NCBI GenBank assembly: GCA_934670175.1
Contig: CAKUOX010000018.1
Span: forward strand, 1 to 40,318
Source: an uncultured Clostridia bacterium
GTDB taxonomy: Bacteria > Bacillota > Clostridia > Christensenellales > Aristaeellaceae
DNA length: 40,318 bases
Direction: 5' to 3'
The stretch's first letter is position 1, and the number at the start of each line of letters is the position of its first letter. The notes beneath the pieces were generated by a model that ran no database searches, was not told where the DNA came from, and saw nothing but the letters and a program-made list of their open reading frames with translations. Of this stretch, positions 1-7,971 are shown piece by piece. A program made the position numbers and the translations under genes.

Positions 1-464
1 GTGGTGACTTTATTCTAACGTCTTCAATCGCCTTTTTCTACCTCTTCTAGGTCTCACTTCTATTGTAACGCTACAACCTTTTCCTTATGCGGAGGAAGAC
101 TATGTTGACAGTGTAACCAGACGCATTGCCTGTGAAAAACTGGAAGCACATCCTGAGGATAAGCCGTTCTATATGTTTGTCTCCTTTTGTGGCCCCCATA
201 AGCCGTACGATCAGCCTAAGCGCTATATGGATTTAGCGCATTGATAATTTTGTTCTTGAGGAGGGACAGACTCTCTCAGAAGAAGAAAAAGAGGTTGTTT
301 ATCGGGAGCAACATGCCAGCAAAGCCATGCTTAAACTGATTGATGATCAGGTTGGGAAATTGTTGAGCGTTTTGCGCAAACGCAGCATGCTGGATAACAT
401 GCTGATTGTATTTACCTCTACAGCATCATTTGCGATTATGATTCAATCCGTCAGCAGCAATTAG
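1..464 (+). pseudogene. Sulfatase remnant (frameshifted, truncated)
   Basis: Two reading frames together resemble the middle of a type I sulfatase (alkaline phosphatase superfamily). One frame runs to a stop at 242-244 and encodes KPFYMFVSFCGPHKPYDQP, the usual histidine-containing segment (family: PFF..VSF..PH.P). The next frame, from about 243, continues with KAMLKLIDDQVGKLLSVLRK and then LDNMLIVFTS, the sulfatase segment IDDQVG...LDNTLIVFTSDHG. The reading therefore shifts by one frame near 241. The metal-binding DHG that should follow IVFTS is replaced by TASFA, and the frame stops at 462-464. The formylglycine motif CxPSR would lie before base 1 and is not visible. The frameshift and missing C-terminus make an active enzyme very unlikely. 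It reads as a decaying gene at the edge of an accessory block. Confidence 0.75.
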
Positions 465-598
465 CAATATGCCCTTAAAGTTAGCGTATTTTATTGCAAT
501 CACAATTGATAATTAGATCAGTCCACTATACAATAAAGCTGCCAAACGGAAAAGCAACTCAAATCACAGATTGGATTTGCAAGGGAAGGAGAATCTTC

Positions 599-820
599 AT
601 GAAGGTATTAAGGCGGCTCGGTGCTCTATTGCTATTGCTTGCGATTGTATTTCTAGTGACTGGTCTGGCAGACAGCGTGATCCACGGTGGTAAAAAGCGC
701 GGATCCGCGAATGAGCTTGTTCCCGGCGCCACCTGTATAATAGAAGCGATTGTCGATAGTGTTTTCAATGATGACAACGGTTGGTATATGGTGAACACGG
801 TGGGCTACACATATAGTTAA
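599..820 (+). CDS. Small single-pass membrane protein, possibly a truncated remnant
   Basis: This is a 73-residue ORF of unknown function. I chose the ATG at 599 over an upstream in-frame ATG at 494 because GGAAGGAG lies just before it at normal spacing. Residues 4-22 form one strong hydrophobic helix (RRLGALLLLLAIVFLVTGLA). About 50 residues follow, including GATCIIEAIVDSV and GWYMVNTVGYTYS. The end resembles the start of a small beta-rich extracytoplasmic domain that has been cut off, because the downstream sequence carries no continuation. It lies in an AT-rich, decayed stretch between a sulfatase pseudogene and the large operon. It may be a real small protein or the 5' end of a broken gene. 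Confidence 0.4.
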   Translation: MKVLRRLGALLLLLAIVFLVTGLADSVIHGGKKRGSANELVPGATCIIEAIVDSVFNDDNGWYMVNTVGYTYS

Positions 821-948
821 TGCCATGGCAATGGCAAGGGGTGTTTTTGTAATTCAATAGCGACAACGAAGAAGCCACAAAATTGCAACGCGGTTACTCT
901 TGGCTTGCTTTCGATATAGTATTTTTAGAAATGTATGTCAGAATATGG

Positions 949-977
949 TTGATAATTGCGACGAAAAATATTATCAT
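949..977 (+). promoter_or_regulatory. Candidate sigma-A promoter of the large operon
   Basis: TTGATA (949-954) and TATCAT (972-977) are separated by 17 bases. Each hexamer matches the consensus at five of six positions. The start of transcription would fall near 984, about 57 bases before the GTG start at 1041, in an AT-rich stretch. No other good hexamer pair stands out between 820 and 1040. This is pattern matching only. Confidence 0.4.
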
Positions 978-1040
978 TATAAATATTATGGCAGAAATAG
1001 GACTTTATTGAATTTTTGCTCAGAAGAAGGAGATGTCACT

Positions 1041-4000
1041 GTGAAACTTATGAGAAAAACTATTGCGCTTCTGATCGCCGTGCTCATGCTCTGTGCTATT
1101 TCGATGCCCGCATTAGGCGAACCAGGCGAACAGCAGTCGCCGGGTTTGGACGTTGTCATCGTCATGGATTTCTCCTCTTCGACATTTCCGGGATTGCCTG
1201 GAGAGCATGCCGATGGTGAGTTCATGAGCCTGGATGCTGCGGCCATGCTGATTAATATGTGCGACAGCGAATTCTCAAACGTGGCAGTTGTCCCGTTTAC
1301 CCAGGGCGCGGAATATTGGAAAGAGTTCAATAAGAGCCAGAATGCCGACCTTTGGTATAACTGGATCGATATGTCGGACATGGATCGCAGGAGCGCTCTG
1401 TGTGATTCTCTATTTGGAGCCATGGTTTTCCAGGCCTCGACCGTGGATGGGGTTGAAAACCATACGCTGCGAAACGGCAGGACGAATTATGAATACGCCA
1501 TGCGCGAAACATATAACCTGATTGCCGAGCGGGAAACGGATAATCAGGTGCTGGTGTTGGTGCTGGGTGATGGTATAAACTCCCAGAAGAATACCAGCGT
1601 TGATCAGGCTATCGCATATGCGCGCCAGATTGAAGACCTGGGCGGCATCATTTTCAGTCTGCAATTCGGCCATGATGAGGCAGGAACTGAACTGATGGAA
1701 GCGCTCGCTTCTTCTCCTGAAGCACATTGGCAGAATGTTCAGCCTGAAGAACTGAAAGAGCATTACAGTGCAATTTTTGCCGGTCTGATCGGTACCAGGA
1801 CAAAGCCCATCGATTCTAGCACTACGGGATCTGAGCTTACCTTCGAAATCGGGGTGCCTCACAAGGCGATTTCTGAAGTCAATGTCGTTATTGATCGCAA
1901 TAAAGCCGGCAGCGACGGCGACGTGACTGTGTACAACCCTGATGGTGCCATTGTTGAAAACGGTGAGAATCTGTTTGTCTATTCCAAAGCGACCTCCGAC
2001 TTTAAGAAGTCCTATGACTTTGTTTCGGTTAAAATAATCAATCCCGATCCCGGCAACTGGGTGGTCAGCGCAAACCGTGCAAATGGCGTGCCTTCCGATG
2101 AACAGTTGAGTGTCGACCTGCTTTATAATTATGAAATTGAGCTGAGAGCCGCGCTTGCTACGCCCGGTGTGGTGGGGGAAAACGTATTTAAGAAAAAGTC
2201 CAAATTTGACATCGAGGCCGGCTTCGTTAATGCAGATGGCACTGCAAGCGATGACGAGACGCTGTATTATGGGGTTGCAGAAGACGGCTCCGGCATTCAG
2301 GCAACGCTGAATATATATGATAAAAATGACAATGTCGTCTATAGCCGGCCTATGACCCCTGACGCCGAAAACAAGCGATTCTATACCGAAATTAACGTGG
2401 AGGCGGAAGGTTTTATCGATCATGAAACTGACGATGAGCAGTTGTTCAATTTCTCTGTTTCCGCAGAGGGTGACTATCTCGTTCGCGAAACGGGCATCGC
2501 CGGTTCGTTTGTCATCGTCGGCGAAAAACCCTACCGCAAGGTTAACGGCGACGTTGATCTTGGAACCATCTATATAAATGACGTTCTGTCTGACAGTCCG
2601 AACTACCTTGAGAGCGAAAGCATGTCTCATTATTTCGGCTGCGAAGAAACGCTGGTGTTCTCCTCGGAAAATGTCATTTCAAGTCAAGGTCTTAAGTACG
2701 AATTTCTCGAGGGAGAGGATCCGAAGCTGCGGGTCGAGCCTTCTGGAAACGGCAACGCGGAAGATTGCTACGTTACCGTCGTTGCAAAAAACCGTGCTGG
2801 TAGTACCTCTGAGCCGGTTACTTTCCATGCGGATGTCGTTTCAATAAAGGAACTGGTAGAAAGCTGTGTCGCGTTCCGCATTGAAGGTGGCGACATGGAC
2901 GATGAATCCGGCGTGGTAACGTTGAACAAGGGCGATGAATCCAACGGTTCTTATACTGTTAAGCCCTATTACGAGCTGCCCGAAGGGGCGTCCCGCGATG
3001 CTTTCCCCTATAATTACCTGAGCAACGTAGATTTGGAAAAATTGGCAGAAAAGACTACCTATGAATTCGACATCAAAGATCGGCCGAATGGAACCAACAT
3101 CAATTCGAACGAGGCGACGGGTGCTTTCTCGGTGCAGGCAGGCGATACCAGCGGAGCATTTTCTGTCACGGTTACCCCCAAGCTGGGCGAATTCGAATTT
3201 GATAGCCAGAGCGTTTCGTTCGAAGTTACAAATCAGAAGCCTACCCTGGCTGAAGGGTTGGAGGCTCTGCTCAGCGAGAAGGGCGCAGCAGTCGATGAAA
3301 ACGGCAAGCTTACCTTCACGGTAGATTGCGATCGTGAGGACGATAGCAAGCTGAGCTTTGACCTGAGCAAGTGGTTTGAAGATGCTGATGGCGACCATGA
3401 TGCGCTTCATTACAGGGCAGAAATCGAACCGGCTGAAGAGGATAGCGATATTTTCTCCAAGGCGCGTTCCATTCTGCGGGCAGTCAATCTGATTCAGAAA
3501 GATGGCGACGTCATCACGGCAAATACCGACGCCGACGGCAATGTCCCTGACGACGGGAAGCTCAGCATCGACGCCGTGCGCTTCGGCAACGCTGCCGTAA
3601 CTGTCACTGCGACCGATAACGATGGCGAATCGGTGCCGTTCACCATCAACTACAAGATTGCGTCGTCCATGGATCAGCTTAAATGCATCATCTGCTATGC
3701 AGTTATTCTGCTGATTATCATAATCATACTGATCATCCTGTACAACAGGCTGATCGTCCACGCCAAGTGGCCCTCGGGCAAGGGAAGCGGCTATGAAGTT
3801 ATCCTGAACGGCTTTGCCCAGTATAACCACACCGGCGAACAGACCTCCAAATTCAACAAGACTGGTCGCAGGGCGATTACACTGCGGGAGCTGGCAAAGC
3901 AGTTTGATATTCAGGACGACGGCGCGGGGAACTCCCTATTCTCTTCAATCAAGCTTTGGCCTACCACCGGTGGCAGAATCGTCGTGGAGGGTTCCAAGCA

Positions 4001-4136
4001 CGGACCGCGTAACGCGGAGGTTCTGGTGGAAGGCAAGAAGCTGGGAGCTAAAGCCAAGTGGGGCAGAGGCAGCATCACCTGCAAGTACAGGGACAGCAAC
4101 GGCATAGAGCATACCTGCGTATTTAAGCGCAGATAA
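1041..4136 (+). CDS. Membrane-anchored VWA-domain protein with intact MIDAS (operon gene 1)
   Basis: This is a 1031-residue surface protein. I chose the GTG at 1041 because AGAAGGAG ends 8 bases before it and a signal peptide follows directly (MRKTIALLIAVLMLCAISMPALG). The VWA domain covers about residues 36-260. Its metal-ion-dependent adhesion site is complete: DFSSS (D43, S45, S47), a threonine in GRTNYEYAM, and the aspartate of VLGDG. About 600 residues of beta-rich, acidic, probably Ig-like ectodomain follow. A single transmembrane helix (about 882-904, ICYAVILLIIIIILIILY) leads into a basic cytoplasmic domain of about 125 residues. The protein should therefore face outward and signal or anchor inward. 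It is followed 65 bases later by the tubulin-like gene. VWA proteins with MIDAS bind protein ligands through a divalent metal. The ligand here is unknown. Confidence 0.88.
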   Translation: MKLMRKTIALLIAVLMLCAISMPALGEPGEQQSPGLDVVIVMDFSSSTFPGLPGEHADGEFMSLDAAAMLINMCDSEFSNVAVVPFTQGAEYWKEFNKSQNADLWYNWIDMSDMDRRSALCDSLFGAMVFQASTVDGVENHTLRNGRTNYEYAMRETYNLIAERETDNQVLVLVLGDGINSQKNTSVDQAIAYARQIEDLGGIIFSLQFGHDEAGTELMEALASSPEAHWQNVQPEELKEHYSAIFAGLIGTRTKPIDSSTTGSELTFEIGVPHKAISEVNVVIDRNKAGSDGDVTVYNPDGAIVENGENLFVYSKATSDFKKSYDFVSVKIINPDPGNWVVSANRANGVPSDEQLSVDLLYNYEIELRAALATPGVVGENVFKKKSKFDIEAGFVNADGTASDDETLYYGVAEDGSGIQATLNIYDKNDNVVYSRPMTPDAENKRFYTEINVEAEGFIDHETDDEQLFNFSVSAEGDYLVRETGIAGSFVIVGEKPYRKVNGDVDLGTIYINDVLSDSPNYLESESMSHYFGCEETLVFSSENVISSQGLKYEFLEGEDPKLRVEPSGNGNAEDCYVTVVAKNRAGSTSEPVTFHADVVSIKELVESCVAFRIEGGDMDDESGVVTLNKGDESNGSYTVKPYYELPEGASRDAFPYNYLSNVDLEKLAEKTTYEFDIKDRPNGTNINSNEATGAFSVQAGDTSGAFSVTVTPKLGEFEFDSQSVSFEVTNQKPTLAEGLEALLSEKGAAVDENGKLTFTVDCDREDDSKLSFDLSKWFEDADGDHDALHYRAEIEPAEEDSDIFSKARSILRAVNLIQKDGDVITANTDADGNVPDDGKLSIDAVRFGNAAVTVTATDNDGESVPFTINYKIASSMDQLKCIICYAVILLIIIIILIILYNRLIVHAKWPSGKGSGYEVILNGFAQYNHTGEQTSKFNKTGRRAITLRELAKQFDIQDDGAGNSLFSSIKLWPTTGGRIVVEGSKHGPRNAEVLVEGKKLGAKAKWGRGSITCKYRDSNGIEHTCVFKRR

Positions 4137-4201
4137 GGAAAGCGAAAAGGAAGCCATAGCTTTGAAGCGGTAATTCAAATTAATTGTTGAGGAGGGTTCC
4201 C

Positions 4202-7200
4202 ATGGCAAGAGTAAAGAAAATAGATGCGCCGATTTTTGTGATCGGTCTGGGCGGAACGGGCTTTGATGTGCTGATGCGCGTCAAGAGTGACTTTTCAAAG
4301 CGTTTTATAACCGCACAGCTGGCGGATGGCAGCTATACGGATTGTCCCGAGCGCACCGAATTCCTGGAGATCGATACGGATCCATCCGTTGCCGCTCAGT
4401 ATAAGTATGGCATGAAGCTCAAGCCCACCGAATTTTGCAATATTGAGGGCGACGTCTCCGCAGTGCATGCCCTTCTGAAGGGCAAAACCTACGTTTCCGA
4501 ATGGGTGGACAACAGTATTGCGACTATGGGTATTGCGCACAACGGCGCAGGGCAGGTGCGCCAGGTCGGCAGGCTGTTCCTGTTCAATGGATTTGACGCC
4601 ATTCGCAGCAAAATCGAGGGCAAGCTGGCTACACTCGCCAACGTTCCTGCAAATGCTGCGGATCGAGCCAAAAAGATTGAAATCAAGATCATGTCCGGCA
4701 TTTGCGGCGGTACCGGCTCCGGTACGCTGCTGGACATTGCCTATATCATTAAGGACATCGCGCATCAAAAGGGCTACAGCATTAACATGGAAGCCTTCCT
4801 GTTCATGCCCGATACGACGGTGGATTTTGCGGCAAAGGGTTCCGGGCCGTTGATCAAGAGTCTGCATACCAATAGCTATGCCCTGCTTAAGGAGCTGGAT
4901 TACTGGATGAATGCCAGTGAGAACGGCATTGAGTTTACGCAGCAATATACCGACAGCAAGTCCATCAAGTGGGAGGGCGCGCCCTTTGACGACGTGTATC
5001 TGCAGTGCGCCCGCAACGAAAACGGTGTGAACATTGAGAATGCCTACTGGCACAATGTGGAAGTCATTTCGGAGTATCTGGTTCATTGCTATGAAGGCGA
5101 TGCAAATGGCGATGAGAAAATGTCCGTCGTGAATGCAAAGGACGGCGGCGCGACTACGGATAGCAATTCCTTCTCCTTCCAGAGTGCGCGATCCAACCAG
5201 GATGCGATCGTGAACAACATCTATCAACCTTACCCCGTGCCCTATCGTTACCATTCGCTCGGCGCGTTTTCCAATGCGGGCGAGGATCGCCTGATGGAGC
5301 TGACCGAGTGGGATATGATCTATACAGAGACGGTAGATCGCTTCGATACGCGCGTGGTTCAGATGGATGGCGCTGCGCCCGAGGATTTCATTAAGGCCAC
5401 GATGAGCTTTGAAGAAATCAAGCCTACCCCGGCAGGCACGATCCGCAAGGATTACAATGAACGCCACAGGCTGCCCGAACTGGATACGGACTTTCCAATG
5501 AAGGAGACCTTTAACCAGACGCCCGAAGCGGCGCCCCACGGCGATCTGTACGCAAGCACCGAAAAGCTGCTGAATCAGAGCTACGGGGATGAAAAGGTCA
5601 GGCTTTGCAATGAGGTCTGGCGTGTATTTCTCGGCGAAGCGCGTCGGATTGGCGGGGACGTTTCGAAGGGGCCCCAGTACCTTCTGGATCTGCTGAGCAA
5701 CGGCGCAAACAGCCTACAGATGAAGCTGCCGAGTTACATGGCGCGCATTGATACCTTGTGCCGCACCGCCGGAGAAGCCAAGGAGAGCAAGCTTAAGCAG
5801 GCAAGGGGTACATTCCAGACCTTTGTGGATCACCGCATTGTGGGTATCCGTACTGCTTCTGAAAAGCTGTATAATTCCTATATGGCCGATGTGCGTGAGC
5901 TGTATGATTCCAGCCGGAACCATGCGTATTACAAAGCGCTTCAATTCGCGCTGACGGAGTTCAACAATCGCATGCAGCTTTATATTGCGGTGCTGACCGA
6001 CCTTGTGACCGCAATTCGCAAGCATCAGCAGGATACTAAGCTGGAACTGGGGCGCGTGAATGTGAACGCCGCATTGTTTGACATCAAAAAGATGAATGAG
6101 AGCCTGACCAGCCTCTTTGCAGCGGATGTTGCAAGGGATAAGGCCGTGCACGGGCTGTATGAAGGCGTTCTTAATATCACGGAACGGTGCATGGAAAGCT
6201 CAGTGCCGGCAGAGCAGTTGCCCGGGATGGTCGATGAAGCTATTGACAGCCTGCGCGAGAATATGTTCGTTGCGGTCGGCGGTATGTCCATTACGCAGAA
6301 GATTACGGCGTACATGAACATTCTTCCGGGTAAGGCGATGGAGGATCATGTGGATACCGTACTGGCGCCGAAGTTTGATTCTGGCGCGAGTGTCATGTTC
6401 AGCCCCAGCGTCGATACTGGCGCGCTGACTGCGGACAAGGCGGCGCGTACCTCCGTCATTTCCGTTCCGCAGAATGAGGATGATATTGCGAAGGGCATAA
6501 CGGCTTACTGCACGCGCTGCAATATGACGGTTATCCTCAAGCGATCCCCTTCCTCCGACCGCATATTCTGGGTCAACGACAAGGGCGGCATGCCGTTGTA
6601 TTTCTACAGTTGGATGGAACAGCTCCGCAAGGACTACGCGGCGCAAAAGGGCATTCAGAAGGGCTATCATTCGTTCATGGCGAACACGCATGGCCTGATT
6701 CATGACCCCATCAAGCAGAACTGGATGGATGTGATGCCGGATCCGGTCATCTACCGCCAGGCGAAGGAGATCGGTGAAAAGGCGGAGCTGCTTAAGAAGG
6801 CTGAAAAGGCAGGCGCGCTGAAAATCAGTTATTCCTTCCCGCAGGATGGCGTCAATCAACCCAGCGCGGATGTTACCATGGAAAAGCTGCGCAAAATTAA
6901 CGGCGTAGAGGCTTCCGATTATGTAGTCACCCAGGCGATCGGCGTGCTGCCCACGATTGATGCCGAGGCAAGGCTGACCATGGCGAAGGATATTCCCACC
7001 ATCGAGGCAAAGATTACCGCACTGCAGCAGCGACGCGATGAAATTGCGGAATTGCTGGAACAACCGCAGGTCATTGCACTCAGTATCGACCATCTGACCA
7101 ACAAGGCCAGGGAGTGGGGTAATACCCTGGGGAATTACGATGCGTTGGTTCCGTTGAACGGCGCCATGCTGAACGATCAGCAGCTGGAAGCGATGCGCAA

Positions 7201-7894
7201 TGAATGGGAGAAGGCCTTCGAACGCGCAATTCGCGAAGCATTGGCACTGCGCCCGATCCTGCTGGATACGCTGAAGGCGCAGAGTGATTGCCGCGCGAAA
7301 GTAAACGATGCGCTTGCCAGTCTGGATGAGATGATTGCCAAACTGGAAGCGCATAGGGAAGGCATCTCCGGCAGATTCGACGTCCAGAAGGTCGTTGCCT
7401 TTGCGCCGACGCTGGCGAAGCTGATGATGTATGACCGCGTGCGTCTCCTGCCTGCCAAGGCAAACGCCTTCCCGGATGCGATGGATGATCCCAAGACGCT
7501 CTTCACGCTGGATACGGAGACGGCTGGCCTGGCGTCCGCATTTGAAAAGTATCGTCAGTTCCCGATGGCGGTTCGCCTCGCAGCGTACCTTTCCCATGAG
7601 GGTGCAAATTCCCAGATTCTGGCAGAAGCAATTACGGCGAGTAAGGCGATGGCCAAGCGCGTTCAGAATGCGGAAGACGTTACCAAGGATGTAAAAGCGT
7701 GCTTCAAGGCGGCGAAGAAAATCTCTGCGATGTTGAAGAAGAACGAAAAGAGCGCTAAGAACGCGATGTTTGATGAAGAGATTGAGAAGGCGGATTTCGA
7801 TTTCTGCAGCGCAGTCCTGACGGCCATGACAAACGAGCTCAAGCAGTTCATTAACGCGTGGGATCCCTACATGCCGGAGGACGAAGACGAATAA
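4202..7894 (+). CDS. Tubulin/FtsZ-like GTPase-superfamily protein (FtsZ-like family 1 / Tubulin_2 type) (operon gene 2)
   Basis: This is a 1230-residue cytoplasmic protein. The ATG at 4202 follows GAGGAGGG at good spacing. The N-terminal 330 residues look like the nucleotide-binding domain of the tubulin superfamily. They contain an early glycine loop GLGGTGFD (15-22) and the signature SGICGGTGSGTLLDIAYII, with GGTGSGT at 169-175, the counterpart of the tubulin/FtsZ GGGTGTG loop. In this family the loop binds GTP phosphates and filament formation is expected, though I cannot show it here. The remaining 850 residues are mostly helical with coiled-coil-like segments and are far longer than in FtsZ (about 400 residues). 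The protein ends in an acidic tail (PEDEDE), reminiscent of tubulin tails. The neighbouring VWA and GTPase genes match the predicted FtsZ-like family 1 context. It is not the cell-division FtsZ. Confidence 0.85.
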   Translation: MARVKKIDAPIFVIGLGGTGFDVLMRVKSDFSKRFITAQLADGSYTDCPERTEFLEIDTDPSVAAQYKYGMKLKPTEFCNIEGDVSAVHALLKGKTYVSEWVDNSIATMGIAHNGAGQVRQVGRLFLFNGFDAIRSKIEGKLATLANVPANAADRAKKIEIKIMSGICGGTGSGTLLDIAYIIKDIAHQKGYSINMEAFLFMPDTTVDFAAKGSGPLIKSLHTNSYALLKELDYWMNASENGIEFTQQYTDSKSIKWEGAPFDDVYLQCARNENGVNIENAYWHNVEVISEYLVHCYEGDANGDEKMSVVNAKDGGATTDSNSFSFQSARSNQDAIVNNIYQPYPVPYRYHSLGAFSNAGEDRLMELTEWDMIYTETVDRFDTRVVQMDGAAPEDFIKATMSFEEIKPTPAGTIRKDYNERHRLPELDTDFPMKETFNQTPEAAPHGDLYASTEKLLNQSYGDEKVRLCNEVWRVFLGEARRIGGDVSKGPQYLLDLLSNGANSLQMKLPSYMARIDTLCRTAGEAKESKLKQARGTFQTFVDHRIVGIRTASEKLYNSYMADVRELYDSSRNHAYYKALQFALTEFNNRMQLYIAVLTDLVTAIRKHQQDTKLELGRVNVNAALFDIKKMNESLTSLFAADVARDKAVHGLYEGVLNITERCMESSVPAEQLPGMVDEAIDSLRENMFVAVGGMSITQKITAYMNILPGKAMEDHVDTVLAPKFDSGASVMFSPSVDTGALTADKAARTSVISVPQNEDDIAKGITAYCTRCNMTVILKRSPSSDRIFWVNDKGGMPLYFYSWMEQLRKDYAAQKGIQKGYHSFMANTHGLIHDPIKQNWMDVMPDPVIYRQAKEIGEKAELLKKAEKAGALKISYSFPQDGVNQPSADVTMEKLRKINGVEASDYVVTQAIGVLPTIDAEARLTMAKDIPTIEAKITALQQRRDEIAELLEQPQVIALSIDHLTNKAREWGNTLGNYDALVPLNGAMLNDQQLEAMRNEWEKAFERAIREALALRPILLDTLKAQSDCRAKVNDALASLDEMIAKLEAHREGISGRFDVQKVVAFAPTLAKLMMYDRVRLLPAKANAFPDAMDDPKTLFTLDTETAGLASAFEKYRQFPMAVRLAAYLSHEGANSQILAEAITASKAMAKRVQNAEDVTKDVKACFKAAKKISAMLKKNEKSAKNAMFDEEIEKADFDFCSAVLTAMTNELKQFINAWDPYMPEDEDE

Positions 7895-7912
7895 TCTTAC
7901 CCGAAGTACCGC

Positions 7913-7938
7913 GGCTGCCGCTATCTCTGGCGGCAGCC
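7913..7938 (+). other. Intra-operon hairpin between genes 2 and 3
   Basis: GGCTGCCGC (7913-7921) and GCGGCAGCC (7930-7938) form a perfect 9-bp stem with an 8-base loop, in the 77-base gap between the tubulin-like gene and the next gene. No T-run follows, so it is not a normal terminator. It could be an mRNA stability or processing element that sets unequal expression of the two genes. Confidence 0.5.
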
Positions 7939-7971
7939 TGCGGCGGCTAAATACGACGAGGAGCTATTGCT

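Noticed and set aside
900..1040. N-terminal extension of the first VWA protein from the ATG at 900
   Set aside because: The region is AT-rich and encodes Asn/Tyr/Lys-rich sequence in front of a classic signal peptide, and the strong ribosome binding site lies at 1024-1032.
1410..2630. Minus-strand frame of 406 codons opposite the first VWA gene
   Set aside because: The sequence resembles no protein, and the VWA protein on the other strand has a full MIDAS, so it is a shadow.
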